Source: Chitinispirillaceae bacterium (GTDB taxonomy: Bacteria; Fibrobacterota; Chitinivibrionia; Chitinivibrionales; Chitinispirillaceae). Taken from it: 64,000 nt of DNA. The notes under the pieces were generated by a model. It searched no databases and was not told the origin of the DNA. It saw only the letters and a program-made list of their open reading frames with translations. A program made the translations under genes and the position numbers. Location: positions 1 through 64,000 of the forward strand of contig JAFGDP010000061.1 of the NCBI GenBank assembly GCA_016932075.1. The letters are read 5' to 3'. This document shows positions 8,739-17,439 of this stretch, piece after piece. The first letter of the stretch is position 1; each line of letters starts with the position of its first letter.

Positions 8739-9680
8739 TCACCGGAGTCCAGTCCGCACGCTTTTCTGGCGGGTGAACATGTCGGAAATCGCAACGCCGA
8801 TACACATGCCGAACGAATAGGAGTTACTTGCCGGTTCGAGAAACGGGGAACGCTGCACGTCAATGCCGTCGCTTATGGTGATGGTATCGACATTGCTGAT
8901 GCCGGACGGTCGCAGTCCGAACCATGGCCTGAACTCCAGCCCGAACAGGTGCGCGAACCCGGTCTGAATCGGCAGCTCGATCGACAAACCGACTTTTTTT
9001 TCGAGTGCGAGCACCGGAGCGTCAACATCGCCCATCATGTCCCCAAGCATCCCCAAATCTATCTGCATGGCGCCTGACACCATGAATTTGCATGATAGTC
9101 TGCATCCGATCGTTCTGTTGCTGCTCGGCCGGTATGTTGCATGCACGGTGAGCGGCACGTAGAACCATTTATATATTTCCTTCATCGGGAACAGCTTGCG
9201 GCTCCAGCTATGATACTCGATCCCTGCCTGAAATCCCAGCAGATACCTCCCCCTGGAAAAATACGGCCCTGCGCCAATGCCGTATGCGGTAAACTCGTTG
9301 TTTTTTTTGGTTTCATACGGGTCCGCGATAAGTATGGTGTCGCTGCCTTCGATCACCGTTTCCTGGGTGGCGCCGTCATAGGTGTGCTTGCCGCCGCCTG
9401 TCCTGAAAAAGGCGCTTGCGTAAAGCGGATAGGACCTGCCGACAACCGTGGCGCCGATGTCCAATAAAGCCGTGTATCCATACTCATCGCTTTTCGGCTC
9501 GCCCCTGATCACCCGTTGCCCGAGCATGGAGAGCGTTTTCTCGTCAAAGATTTCCGAGTAATGGTAATAGTGCTGATCGAGCGCGATCGTAAGAACGTTG
9601 CCGAGCGCCGGGGAGTTCTCGCCGGCGCATGCCGCAACGACTGTTGCGCACAAAAAAAGCTGAATCGTTCGATGCTTCAC
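8739..9680 (-). CDS. Exported protein of unknown function, probably outer membrane
   Basis: A 313-residue protein with an N-terminal signal (RTIQLFLCATVVAACAGE). The C-A-G segment could be a lipobox, but it lies early and is unconvincing. The body has repeated beta strands with aromatic ends (GYTALLDIGATVVGRSYPLYASAFF, YLLGFQAGIEYHSW, YVPLTVHATYRP, FGLEFRPWFGLRP, YSFGMCIGVAISDMF), suggesting an outer-membrane barrel of about 12 strands. The start is GTG, with AAAGG 11 nt upstream. I do not recognise the family. It is transcribed away from the promoter and barrel gene at 9818-10417. Confidence 0.55.
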   Translation of the reverse strand: MKHRTIQLFLCATVVAACAGENSPALGNVLTIALDQHYYHYSEIFDEKTLSMLGQRVIRGEPKSDEYGYTALLDIGATVVGRSYPLYASAFFRTGGGKHTYDGATQETVIEGSDTILIADPYETKKNNEFTAYGIGAGPYFSRGRYLLGFQAGIEYHSWSRKLFPMKEIYKWFYVPLTVHATYRPSSNRTIGCRLSCKFMVSGAMQIDLGMLGDMMGDVDAPVLALEKKVGLSIELPIQTGFAHLFGLEFRPWFGLRPSGISNVDTITISDGIDVQRSPFLEPASNSYSFGMCIGVAISDMFTRQKSVRTGLR

Positions 9681-9817
9681 CTTCTCATGAACCTTTCACG
9701 ACGCCGTAATCCGTAGCGCTGGACAGAAGTATAAAAAAAGTATATATATCCGGCAGATGCAGCGGCAAGGGACTTTTCATCCATTTGTCTGTTTCGATCA
9801 GCAGCCAGGTTTTTGCA

Positions 9818-9845
9818 TTGACAAAATGTGCCCGGAACGTATAAT
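9818..9845 (+). promoter_or_regulatory. Consensus sigma-70 promoter
   Basis: A perfect TTGACA (9818-9823) and a perfect TATAAT (9840-9845) with a 16-bp spacer. The predicted start near 9852 lies after the ATG at 9848, so that ATG cannot be the start codon. This supports the GTG start at 9899. Confidence 0.85.
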
Positions 9846-9898
9846 TTATGAAAACTTTCCGTTTAAACCGTGTCACCATTCCATTAAAGGAGGACCTT

Positions 9899-10417
9899 GT
9901 GAGGCGAGCCACTGTTCTGTTCGTTCTTCTGGCGGTTGCGGCATCGTATGCGGGCGGAGGATTCACCGTGACCGGAGGCATTGCAAAAGCTGTAGGCGAG
10001 GGATCCGACGAGGTCAATCTCGGGATCAATTTCGGCGGATCGATCTATGGGCTGGTGACGCCGGAGTTCGGCCTTGGCGGAGAGTTCCGCTGGAACCGCT
10101 GGACCTTCGACGTTCCTGACGAGATCGACCTGTCCCTTCAATACTACGAATTTCTCTTTTCGCCGGTTTTTATTATTCCTTTCGAAGCCAATGCCAGACT
10201 TGCGCTCCAGCCCGGCATCGGGATGTTCAACGGCGTGGCGAGCATCTCTTACATGGGCGAATCCGACAGCGACTCCGAGGCGGATTTCGGCATCTCTCTG
10301 CAGGGACAGCTCGTTATTGTGCGCTTTGTCCTGCAGCCGGCCTTTAAGATTGTCTTTACCGAGGGAGAAACGACCAAGTGGTTTGATTTCAACGTGGGAT
10401 ATCAACAGGAGTTCTGA
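9899..10417 (+). CDS. Small outer-membrane beta-barrel protein
   Basis: A 172-residue paralogue of the barrel protein at 2705-3277. Both begin the mature chain with a G-x-A-x-x-VGE-x-SDE-x-N-x-G pattern (here GGIAKAVGEGSDEVNLG). A signal peptide (RRATVLFVLLAVAASYAGG) and alternating strands (FGLGGEFRWNRWTF, YYEFLFSPVFIIPFEANARLALQPG, LQGQLVIVRFVLQPAFKIVF) support export to the outer membrane. The GTG start is chosen because AAAGGAGG lies 5 nt ahead and because a perfect promoter lies so close that the ATG 51 nt upstream would not be transcribed. The function is unknown. Confidence 0.65.
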   Translation: MRRATVLFVLLAVAASYAGGGFTVTGGIAKAVGEGSDEVNLGINFGGSIYGLVTPEFGLGGEFRWNRWTFDVPDEIDLSLQYYEFLFSPVFIIPFEANARLALQPGIGMFNGVASISYMGESDSDSEADFGISLQGQLVIVRFVLQPAFKIVFTEGETTKWFDFNVGYQQEF

Positions 10418-10468
10418 ACAGGTAATTTCCCCGGCCTTCAGTTTCCGGAAATCTTTGCGTGCATGTTT

Positions 10469-11323
10469 TTAAAACACAAACGTCAGGCCGAAACCGACGA
10501 ATCCGGCCGCGCCAAGGGTAAAGGTGACGCCGCTCAGAATCGCCGAGGTCCGGTAGGAGCTGTTGAGCGAGTCCCACTCTTCCTCGCTGGCTCCCGGCTT
10601 GTTGATATCATAGTCGAGCGCCTGTTGGTGGTTATCCCTCGCAGTAAAGGCCAGAACGGTCCCGGTGAGCACGCCCACCACGCCGACGCCAAGCGACGCG
10701 TACCTTACGATGGTCCGCATCTGCGAATGCTCCTGACCGCCCCTTGACGTGGAGCCTAGCTTACCCGGTGAGGTCCCGGCGTCGGCTTTTTTCTTTTCAA
10801 GATTATAGGAAAACGGCTGATCTTCGGGCACCTGCTGTATCTTGTCGTTTATGGTAAAATGAAACTGTCCGTTCTGCCTGAACACGCTCTGCATGATCAG
10901 GATATCCGGGTTCTGGCATTTAATGCCGTACACCGAATAGCGGAGATTTGCGAATTTCACCTCAACTTCGCCGGACTCCCGCGCGACCAGGATGCCGTTC
11001 CAGTCGAACGCATCCGGCGACTGCTCGGCCTGTGGATTGAGAACCGTATCATTGATGGACGTGAACAGAACCGGATGCTCCTGCGTTCCATTGACCTTAA
11101 GATTTCCCTTGATCGTTATTCCGGTAAACGGTTTGAACAGGAGGTTGCAGCCCTCATTAATTGCCAGGTATTTGCCTTTGGGAATTACGATGTCCCTGTC
11201 AACGACATACGGGTTGCCGGTTGAATCAAGGGTCATGCCGCCCAGGTTTCCACCGATATTGGTTTCGGCAGCCAAACAAACGAGACAACCGGTTACCATG
11301 ATAATCGCATATACCAATCGCAT
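10469..11323 (-). CDS. Exported protein with beta-helix-like N-terminus and two membrane helices
   Basis: A 284-residue protein. A signal peptide ends near CLAAETN. The first ~150 residues have short repeating strands (DIVIPKGKYLAINEGCNLLFKP, ITIKGNLKVNGT, PVLFTSIND, VEVKFANLRYSVYGIKCQ) like a right-handed beta-helix. A charged linker follows (KKKADAGTSPGK), and near the C-terminus are two hydrophobic helices (about 207-230 and 260-284). I cannot name the family; similar helix-plus-two-TM proteins occur in FCB genomes. The start has AGAGG 7 nt upstream. It is read leftward, divergent from the pectin locus. Confidence 0.55.
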   Translation of the reverse strand: MRLVYAIIMVTGCLVCLAAETNIGGNLGGMTLDSTGNPYVVDRDIVIPKGKYLAINEGCNLLFKPFTGITIKGNLKVNGTQEHPVLFTSINDTVLNPQAEQSPDAFDWNGILVARESGEVEVKFANLRYSVYGIKCQNPDILIMQSVFRQNGQFHFTINDKIQQVPEDQPFSYNLEKKKADAGTSPGKLGSTSRGGQEHSQMRTIVRYASLGVGVVGVLTGTVLAFTARDNHQQALDYDINKPGASEEEWDSLNSSYRTSAILSGVTFTLGAAGFVGFGLTFVF

Positions 11324-11708
11324 TATACGGCCTCTTTTTAAAAAGACATGGATAGAACGAGCACGTTCAAGTTAACCTATTAAAATACATATTTTATGGC
11401 GCACATCCAAGCCCATTTGCGCAAACAGTAACATTGAGTCGCTGCACTTCGGCCTTATACTACATATACTGTCACGCGATAAAAACCTCTCGTGTTGTAC
11501 GGTACTATCCCTGCCGTTTTTTACCCTGCTCCAAAACGCGGTATGACAGTAATACACAGGTTAGCATGTTCACTGGAGTGAACAAAACATACAGGCTTCC
11601 ACGCTATTTCACGCCGGAACAGCTAAGGCATAGCTATATTACAATGTGAAGGTTTGTGCTTTTTATCAAGATAATTTTCATTGTTTCAGGACAGCCCCTG
11701 ATGACACT
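11324..11708. other. Intergenic region upstream of the pectin locus
   Basis: No gene is supported here. A short frame ending near 11647 contains TPEQLRHSYIT, which recalls the HxLRHS box of tyrosine recombinases, but nothing else of that family is present. The palindrome at 11568-11583 is listed separately. The promoter element of the next gene begins at 11709. Confidence 0.35.
11568..11583. promoter_or_regulatory. Palindrome GTTCAC-N4-GTGAAC
   Basis: An inverted repeat of two 6-bp half-sites with a 4-bp spacer (TGGA). The same half-sites and spacing recur upstream of the TIGR02147 regulator (51925-51940). It is a possible operator; the evidence is only the repetition. Confidence 0.3.
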
Positions 11709-11767
11709 AGTTTATAAGTTTTTGGCAATTTCAGCTATAGATTTATGGCAATTATGCCATATATTTT
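11709..11767 (+). promoter_or_regulatory. Pectin-locus promoter element, copy A
   Basis: Box AGTTTATAAGTTTTTGGC (11709-11726), 8 nt, CTATAG (11735-11740), 19 nt, TATATTTT (11760-11767). If TATATT is the -10 hexamer, CTATAG covers the -35 region and the 18-bp box is just upstream. This is the geometry of an activator site overlapping -35, as for AraC-type class II activation. The predicted start near 11774 gives a ~37-nt leader before the ATG at 11811. Three other copies share boxes and spacing exactly or nearly so. Confidence 0.85.
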
Positions 11768-11810
11768 GAAGAGCAGGTACCTTTAATAACTTTTAAGGAG
11801 GGTGGCGCGT

Positions 11811-12632
11811 ATGGCGAAAAAAGTGTTTCTTTTCGCGATTATTGCATGTTTTGCTTCTGTTAATGCGGATGCCTTGTTCTATACTGACTTTTGTACGACC
11901 CCGGCCGGATTTGCCGAATCGTCAGCAAAAGCGACTGCCAAGGGCGCCGATGATACCCTGGTGGTCAATCCATCCGGCGCCTCAGCGCCGAAGGATACCG
12001 TGATCGACGGATGCACTATTTCCGCCTATTACAGCTCTTCCGGCGAAAGAGTCGTCACCCTGTCCAAGGCTTCACAATCTTTTGTCAAGTTTGGCGACAC
12101 CGCCGGTTGCACGCCCGGACGCCTCAGCCTGAAAAATACGGGAAGCTCGATAACAATGCCCGAAGTAACCGGGCCATGCACCATTACTTACTACGGTGCC
12201 GGCTCCTCGGCTTCTGCAGGAAGGGGATTTCAATGCCTGGTCAATGATATATCAACCCCCGAAGCCGGTATTTCCGAGCTGCTGCTCGAGGAGCAGCAGG
12301 CGACACGAAAAATCGTCTATTCATGTCCCACTGAAGGACCGGTGGTGTTCAAGCTGATTGCTCAGGGAAGCGTGTACCTGTATGATGTCAAGGTCGAATC
12401 AGGCACTGCAGGGGTGGTACAGGGCCGCACCGTAAGCAAGAATTATTCTCCGCTTTGGACAAAAGACAACCTGATCATCAATACCGACCGCGCACGCGTT
12501 GAGATCTTCACCCTTGCCGGTGAAAGGATCATGACATCCGACCTGCAGATGATCCCTATTTCCAGCATCTCGAAAGGCCTGTATCTTGCGCGCATCGCCG
12601 GTACAAATGAACGGCTGAAGATTGTCAAATAA
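11811..12632 (+). CDS. Secreted protein with C-terminal sorting-type domain, unknown function
   Basis: A 273-residue exported protein. A signal peptide ends near VNADA. The main domain (about 20-195) is strand-rich and contains YTDFCTTPAGF, SLKNTGSSITMPEV and GPVVFKLIAQGSVYLYDVKV. This is like the non-catalytic N-terminal modules of some FCB pectate lyases and may bind carbohydrate. The last ~60 residues (ARVEIFTLAGERIMTSDL, then ISKGLYLARIAGTNERLKIVK-type end) form a type A sorting-like domain. The ATG at 11811 is chosen because AAGGAGG lies 8 nt ahead; the in-frame GTG three codons earlier would abut it. It is first behind promoter copy A and is followed by a terminator, then the pectinesterase. 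Confidence 0.65.
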   Translation: MAKKVFLFAIIACFASVNADALFYTDFCTTPAGFAESSAKATAKGADDTLVVNPSGASAPKDTVIDGCTISAYYSSSGERVVTLSKASQSFVKFGDTAGCTPGRLSLKNTGSSITMPEVTGPCTITYYGAGSSASAGRGFQCLVNDISTPEAGISELLLEEQQATRKIVYSCPTEGPVVFKLIAQGSVYLYDVKVESGTAGVVQGRTVSKNYSPLWTKDNLIINTDRARVEIFTLAGERIMTSDLQMIPISSISKGLYLARIAGTNERLKIVK

Positions 12633-12653
12633 GCGCTTTTAAAAATGTGATCG

Positions 12654-12683
12654 AAAAGGCGGACTCCTGAGTTCGCCTTTTTT
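12654..12683 (+). terminator. Rho-independent terminator
   Basis: A stem of GGCGGACT with its complement (one G-T pair) and a 4-nt loop, flanked by AAAA on the left and a T6 run on the right. It ends the unit of the secreted protein at 11811. The pectinesterase downstream therefore depends on read-through or its own promoter. Confidence 0.8.
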
Positions 12684-12726
12684 ATATAAAGGCATGTTCT
12701 ACACCATTATATCCTGCTGAGGACGC

Positions 12727-14190
12727 ATGAAAAACAGTCTTATTATTCACTTGTCCGCATGTATCATCGTAACCATGGCATCAGTACTATGCGGACAGAC
12801 ACTCCAGTCGCAGCTTGCAGATAAAATTGATCTTATTGTGGCTGCCGATGGCTCCGGTTCACATACCACGGTGCAGGACGCGATCAATGCCATCCCTGAT
12901 GATAATCCATCCAGGAAAGTGATTTTTCTGAAAAAAGGGACCTACCTTGAAAAAATTATTGTTCCCTGGAAAAAGAAACATATCACGCTGGTGGGCGAAC
13001 AGGTCGACAGCACCGTGATTTCGTATAACGATGCCTCGCGCGAAACCATTGCCATGAACACCTTCACCTCGCACACCATGCGGGTGGATGCACATTATTT
13101 CGAGGCCATGAACCTGACCATCAGGAACACCGCGACCAGCGCCCAGGCAGTGGCCCTCCATTCTAACGGTGACTGCCAGACCTTTCTGCACTGCCGGATC
13201 AGGGGATGGCAGGACACCTATTTCAGCAACATCCGGACACGCACCTATTTCAAAGACTGCTTCTTGGAGGGCGCGGTCGACTACCTGTTCGGGTTCGGCA
13301 TCGTCCTGTTCGACAGCTGCCTTATCAATACTATCAGGACCGGCGGCTATATGACTGCAGCGGCCACCTCGCAGGATTATAGATTCGGCCTTACCTTCAT
13401 GCATTGCAGGATCGTTAACCCGCCTTCCGTCACGTCGTTTTATCTGGGACGGCCATGGTTCGCCCATGCGCGCACCGTGCTTATGTACTGCTGGGAAAGC
13501 TCTGCGGTCAATCCCGCCGGGTGGAAGGCGTGGAACGGACGTGAAGACACCTGCTTCTACCGGGAGTACCAATGCACCGGTCCGGGAAGCGGCATCTCGG
13601 CAAGAGTGGCGTTCGGCAGGCAGCTTACCGACCAGGAGGCTGCGAGCTATACCAGAGACTCCATCTTTTCGGCCAAGGCATTTCCGCAGGGCGCTACAGC
13701 AGATACGTTTGAAACCAACACGATCCTGCGACGGTTCCAGATTTCGACGACGCCCAATATGGTCGATATCGCGCGGAGTTTCTTGAAATGCGGCAGGGAC
13801 ACTTTTCCACCGATACCTAGCTATGACTGGCGGCCACGGGTGGATACGAATCCGGTGTACGCCATTGTGCGGGCGAACACGCCGCGGTTGCTTGATTCGG
13901 GCAGAGCAGCCGTCCGTTATAAAGGAGCGAACAGGAGTTCAAGGCTCATTTTTGCCTTTGATCCGCTGTCCAATAGCCTGCGGGTGATTGTCCAACCGCG
14001 ATACGCCGGCTCCCTCAGGGTATCGGTTTTTGATCTGCGCGGCAACGTCGTGGTTTCCAGGACGTTTTCAATCGACCAGCGCCGTACATCAGCGTCTATT
14101 GAATTGCCAAAACTCGCCTACGGTATTTATTGCTGCAAGGGGTCAATCGGAGAACATGACGTGTATGGAAAGACCGTCCTGGTCCATTGA
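12727..14190 (+). CDS. Secreted pectinesterase (CE8 family)
   Basis: A 487-residue enzyme that removes methyl esters from homogalacturonan, making it a substrate for pectate lyases. After the signal peptide (about 1-24), the parallel beta-helix carries the family motifs: QAVAL (Gln141), GWQDTYF (Asp163), EGAVDYLFG (Asp185) and LGRPW (Arg242, Trp244), which match the known catalytic and substrate residues. The usual phenylalanines in VDFIFG are Tyr and Leu here. A C-terminal module (RVSVFDLRGNVVVSRTF ... YGIYCC) looks like a sorting domain. TGAGG lies 5 nt ahead of the ATG. It converges on GH105 with a shared terminator. Confidence 0.93.
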   Translation: MKNSLIIHLSACIIVTMASVLCGQTLQSQLADKIDLIVAADGSGSHTTVQDAINAIPDDNPSRKVIFLKKGTYLEKIIVPWKKKHITLVGEQVDSTVISYNDASRETIAMNTFTSHTMRVDAHYFEAMNLTIRNTATSAQAVALHSNGDCQTFLHCRIRGWQDTYFSNIRTRTYFKDCFLEGAVDYLFGFGIVLFDSCLINTIRTGGYMTAAATSQDYRFGLTFMHCRIVNPPSVTSFYLGRPWFAHARTVLMYCWESSAVNPAGWKAWNGREDTCFYREYQCTGPGSGISARVAFGRQLTDQEAASYTRDSIFSAKAFPQGATADTFETNTILRRFQISTTPNMVDIARSFLKCGRDTFPPIPSYDWRPRVDTNPVYAIVRANTPRLLDSGRAAVRYKGANRSSRLIFAFDPLSNSLRVIVQPRYAGSLRVSVFDLRGNVVVSRTFSIDQRRTSASIELPKLAYGIYCCKGSIGEHDVYGKTVLVH

Positions 14191-14205
14191 GAAGTGCTGA
14201 AAAAT

Positions 14206-14305
14206 AAAAAAGGATTGGATACATTCCCACTATCCCGGTAAGGCGAAGGGGGGTAAGGGAAGGTACTTACCGGTACTATGGCGCGATGTAAATCCAATCC
14301 TTTTT
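14206..14305. terminator. Long bidirectional terminator with nested hairpin
   Basis: The outer arms AAAAAGGATTGGAT (ending 14220) and ATCCAATCCTTTTT (from 14292) pair across about 71 nt. Inside, CCGGTAAG (14235-14242) pairs with CTTACCGG (14266-14273). T runs follow the stem on both strands. It separates the convergent pectinesterase and GH105 genes. Confidence 0.75.
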
Positions 14306-14327
14306 ATGCATAGCGTAAAAATCCATT

Positions 14328-15998
14328 TCAGCCGCCGTTGACCACGACGAGCGTTGCGGTGTAAACCGACGCGCCCGACGTGACCCGGACAAGGTATGAT
14401 CCGGCCGAGATGTTTTTCGTATCGAGAACAAGCTCATGCGTGCCCTGCGCCAGTAGTCCGGCGTCACGATGGAACACCGCAGTCCCCTGACAATCATAAA
14501 TGGTGACGGACACCCGCTGGGGCAGTCCAAGGGCCAGCGTTAGTCGCGCGCTTCCTGCCGCAGCGTGCAGCGAGACCCTTTTCGTTATCGAGAGGACCGG
14601 ACTCACTATGGTCGAAGAACCGGAAATAAAGTTCGCCGTGACCGTCTTTTCGTTATTCATAGTGATCGTGGTCGACAGGCTGCTGCCGGTCGCGCTGTCG
14701 CTCCACCGGTCAAGCCTAAAGCCGCTCGCCGGAACCGCGGTCAGGGTCACGGTCGAGCCTGAATCATGGAACATCTCCCCGGTAGGGTTGGTCACGCTCC
14801 CCCGCCCTGCAGTCGTGATGGTGAGACGAAATTTCCGTTTGGAGAGTTCCATTGCCGAGGCTGCCATGAGTACACCGCAGTATCCGTGAGGATGAACCGC
14901 CGGCGGGCAATTGACCTTTGCCTGGCTTACATATCCGGAATAGTCGTTCTGGATGCCCATACCTCCGACAAATTGATTGATAACCGGCAGATTCTGGTTA
15001 TCACGCGTAATTTTAGTTTTTACTCCGTCCCATCCCTTTTCTGCAACCGCCAGATAGCTGTTATCGAGAAATCCGCAATCAACAGCGGTCTTGAGCGCGT
15101 AAACGAACATTCCGCTCCCGGATGATTCCAGCCAGTTATCCGAAGCGCTCCCCTTGTCCATGACCTGATACCAGAGTCCGGTGGCGGGATCCTGCGTGTT
15201 TTTTATCCCTTCTGCTATATTGACAAGCAGGGCGGCCATTTCGTCATAGGAAGCATGGTCTTTGGGAAAATATTTCAGCATTTCCACCATGGCCATGGCA
15301 AACCACCCCATGGCACGGCACCATATTTCCGGAGAACATCCGTTTGCCGGGTCTGCCCATGACGCCTCTTTGCTTGCATCCCATCCATGGACCAGCAGCT
15401 TTTTGGAAGCAACATACGCATGTGACGACAGCAGAAGCGTCTGGAACGCCGCCATGCTGTCGCAATACGCCTTTTCGCCGATCCGGTAGCCGTATTTCAC
15501 GAAAAACGGCAGTGCCATATACACACCGTCGCACCACATCTGGTTCGGATACCGTTCTTTATGCCAGAATCCGCCGGAAGCATTGGTCGGCTGTCTTTTC
15601 ATAAGACTGAACAGCCTGTCAGCCGCGAGCTTGTATTTCTGCTGTCCGGTTTCCTGAAACAAAAACAGGCAGACGATGGCCGGATGCAGTTTATCAAGGC
15701 TTTGCGCCGTGGAATCGAAGCTGATGTTGCCGCTTGCGTTCACGAACTGGTCCACGTATTTCTTGATATAGGCAAGGTAATCGGCGTCGTTTGTATAGGC
15801 ATAGGTCCGCTCAATTCCCTGAAGAACAATGCCGTTTGAATACTCCCATCCCTTATTGGTCATGTCATTGATGGAATTAGGCCATCGCTGGATTATTGCA
15901 TCGGAAAAATCAACTGCCCATGAGGTTGGTGATACCGTTACAGAGGAATGCGAGATGCATACCAGTGCGATTACCGGCACCAATATTTTAAGGTTCAT
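14328..15998 (-). CDS. Secreted GH105 unsaturated galacturonyl hydrolase
   Basis: A 556-residue exported enzyme. GH105 removes the unsaturated uronate from oligosaccharides made by pectate or rhamnogalacturonan lyases. Following the signal peptide (about 1-19), the (alpha/alpha)6 domain spans about 25-390, with HKERYPNQMWCDGVYMALPF holding the catalytic Asp157. Next comes an InlB B-repeat-like module (about 392-460: TITTAGRGSVTNPTGEMFHD, GFRLDRWSDSATG, KTVTANF). A sorting-type C-terminus follows (VSVTIYDCQGTAVF ... GSYLVRVTSG). Secretion is notable because many GH105 enzymes are cytoplasmic. It ends a unit with the GH31 and porin-like genes, 30 bp behind the latter. Confidence 0.9.
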   Translation of the reverse strand: MNLKILVPVIALVCISHSSVTVSPTSWAVDFSDAIIQRWPNSINDMTNKGWEYSNGIVLQGIERTYAYTNDADYLAYIKKYVDQFVNASGNISFDSTAQSLDKLHPAIVCLFLFQETGQQKYKLAADRLFSLMKRQPTNASGGFWHKERYPNQMWCDGVYMALPFFVKYGYRIGEKAYCDSMAAFQTLLLSSHAYVASKKLLVHGWDASKEASWADPANGCSPEIWCRAMGWFAMAMVEMLKYFPKDHASYDEMAALLVNIAEGIKNTQDPATGLWYQVMDKGSASDNWLESSGSGMFVYALKTAVDCGFLDNSYLAVAEKGWDGVKTKITRDNQNLPVINQFVGGMGIQNDYSGYVSQAKVNCPPAVHPHGYCGVLMAASAMELSKRKFRLTITTAGRGSVTNPTGEMFHDSGSTVTLTAVPASGFRLDRWSDSATGSSLSTTITMNNEKTVTANFISGSSTIVSPVLSITKRVSLHAAAGSARLTLALGLPQRVSVTIYDCQGTAVFHRDAGLLAQGTHELVLDTKNISAGSYLVRVTSGASVYTATLVVVNGG

Positions 15999-16028
15999 TC
16001 TTGATCTCCCTGCGCAGTCATTGATACC

Positions 16029-17273
16029 TCAGAACGAATACATAATACGTAATTTATAGTGCCAGTCACCGGGACCGTTCATGCGTTCGATCGGGTCATA
16101 GTTGCCACCGGCATCGCGGCTCCGGAAGTGGTCTCTCCCGATCAACCCCTTCAACGCCAATCCTTTGACAATGGTTTTCTGTCCAAAAACAGACCACTTG
16201 TAAAATGACCGCGGCTCACCCTCAGGATAATACGTCGGGTTAGGTCTGGTACTCTCTCGGGGAATATTATACAGTTTCGTACGGTCGGTTCCAAAATATT
16301 CCATTTCAGCGGCCACGACATCGATGATATTGAAACAGGGAATATTCATCCCAAGCATAAAAGGCATCCGCTCCGTCATTTTCGGATAGTCGGCTCCGTA
16401 ATTCTTTACGCCTAAAATTGCTATTTCACCGTATATCTTACCGTCGTCCGGGCCCATCATGTCTGCGAATGGCAGCACGGGCTTCGGATCAATGGTGAGC
16501 CTGCCTATAACTTTGACTCCCTTCTTTGTATACCGCAGCGTATCGCCGTTTTCGATAACATAATTACCCTGCTCGTCCGTAACAAGATTTGAAGGAAAGG
16601 TCGTTTCATCCGGATTAATTGGTATCATCCGGTTTAAGTTTATACCCGCGCCGAAATCTATCATTTTCATCAGGAATTTATACCCGGCAACAAAGGAAAG
16701 CGAATAATCAAAAAAAGGAGGCTCGGCATACTCACTTGTAAATAACAGGTTAAGCCGGAGATTATCAAATAACGTGCTTGAAACATGAAATCCCATCAGC
16801 CTGATCTTTGCAAAGTCAAAATCGGATATTACATAACACGGATACGCTCCGCTCCGGACAAGATATTCACCCAGGTTTTTCGCTTCAGGATTGTACTTGA
16901 ACGGAAAATACCCGGCGGCAATCTGCAGGTAGGAATTTTCAGGATCACCGAAGGAATAGATGCCTTGCGCCTCTTTGAGCAATACCGATTTTTTCTGCTG
17001 AAAGTCATTCAAATTCGCCCCGTATTCCGCTTCGATTCCGAGAATGATTTTTAATCGTTCCCTGACAATGGCATTGAGCGTCAGCCTTCCGTTAAAATGC
17101 TGGTCGAATGCTTTCTCTATCAGCGACCCATCGTTCGGCGTCATCTTTTGAATCTGCCCTATCTGATAGTAAGCGAAACCCGAAGGAATGATTGTAATAT
17201 CAGATTCATCGGCCATGGTGATACCGCACCAACATACTATCGCTGCCAGAAAAACAGACGGTCTAATGCTCAT
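16029..17273 (-). CDS. Porin-like outer-membrane protein of the pectin locus
   Basis: A 414-residue exported protein with a signal peptide (SIRPSVFLAAIVCWCGITMA). It has many amphipathic strands (ERLKIILGIEAEYGANL, YLQIAAGYFPFKY, LRLNLLFTSEYAEP, GEIAILGVKNYGADY) and a C-terminal strand ending WHYKLRIMYSF, whose last residue is the aromatic typical of outer-membrane barrels. The ATG at 17273 has AAGGAG ahead of it; the frame is open 14 codons further without a signal. Lying between the GH31 and GH105 genes, it may pass oligogalacturonides, analogous in role to KdgM but without visible similarity to it. That role is inferred from position. Confidence 0.65.
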   Translation of the reverse strand: MSIRPSVFLAAIVCWCGITMADESDITIIPSGFAYYQIGQIQKMTPNDGSLIEKAFDQHFNGRLTLNAIVRERLKIILGIEAEYGANLNDFQQKKSVLLKEAQGIYSFGDPENSYLQIAAGYFPFKYNPEAKNLGEYLVRSGAYPCYVISDFDFAKIRLMGFHVSSTLFDNLRLNLLFTSEYAEPPFFDYSLSFVAGYKFLMKMIDFGAGINLNRMIPINPDETTFPSNLVTDEQGNYVIENGDTLRYTKKGVKVIGRLTIDPKPVLPFADMMGPDDGKIYGEIAILGVKNYGADYPKMTERMPFMLGMNIPCFNIIDVVAAEMEYFGTDRTKLYNIPRESTRPNPTYYPEGEPRSFYKWSVFGQKTIVKGLALKGLIGRDHFRSRDAGGNYDPIERMNGPGDWHYKLRIMYSF

Positions 17274-17439
17274 GATACACTGCTCCTTTGCGGAAAAAGT
17301 TGCTTGTACGAACATCTATGGATATACTCCACCTCGGTATCAGCTCCTCCTTGACACTGCATGAGGAGGGAAAGAACAATCAGTATCCCCTCCCCACAGC
17401 CTATGCACTTACTAAAATATGCCACGTCAGCTCCGCATT

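Noticed and set aside
9848..9898. ATG start for the barrel protein at 9848
   Set aside because: It lies at or before the predicted transcription start of a perfect promoter, has no ribosome binding site, and precedes a clear GTG start with AAAGGAGG.
11434..11649. Tyrosine recombinase remnant (TPEQLRHSYIT)
   Set aside because: Only one short box resembles the family; no catalytic tyrosine, no other motif and no attachment repeats are visible.
11709..11767. Sigma-54 promoter (TGGC ... ) in the shared element
   Set aside because: The TGGC-to-second-box spacing and the CTATAG sequence do not fit the GG/GC dinucleotides of sigma-54 promoters, and a TATATTTT box lies at sigma-70 distance.
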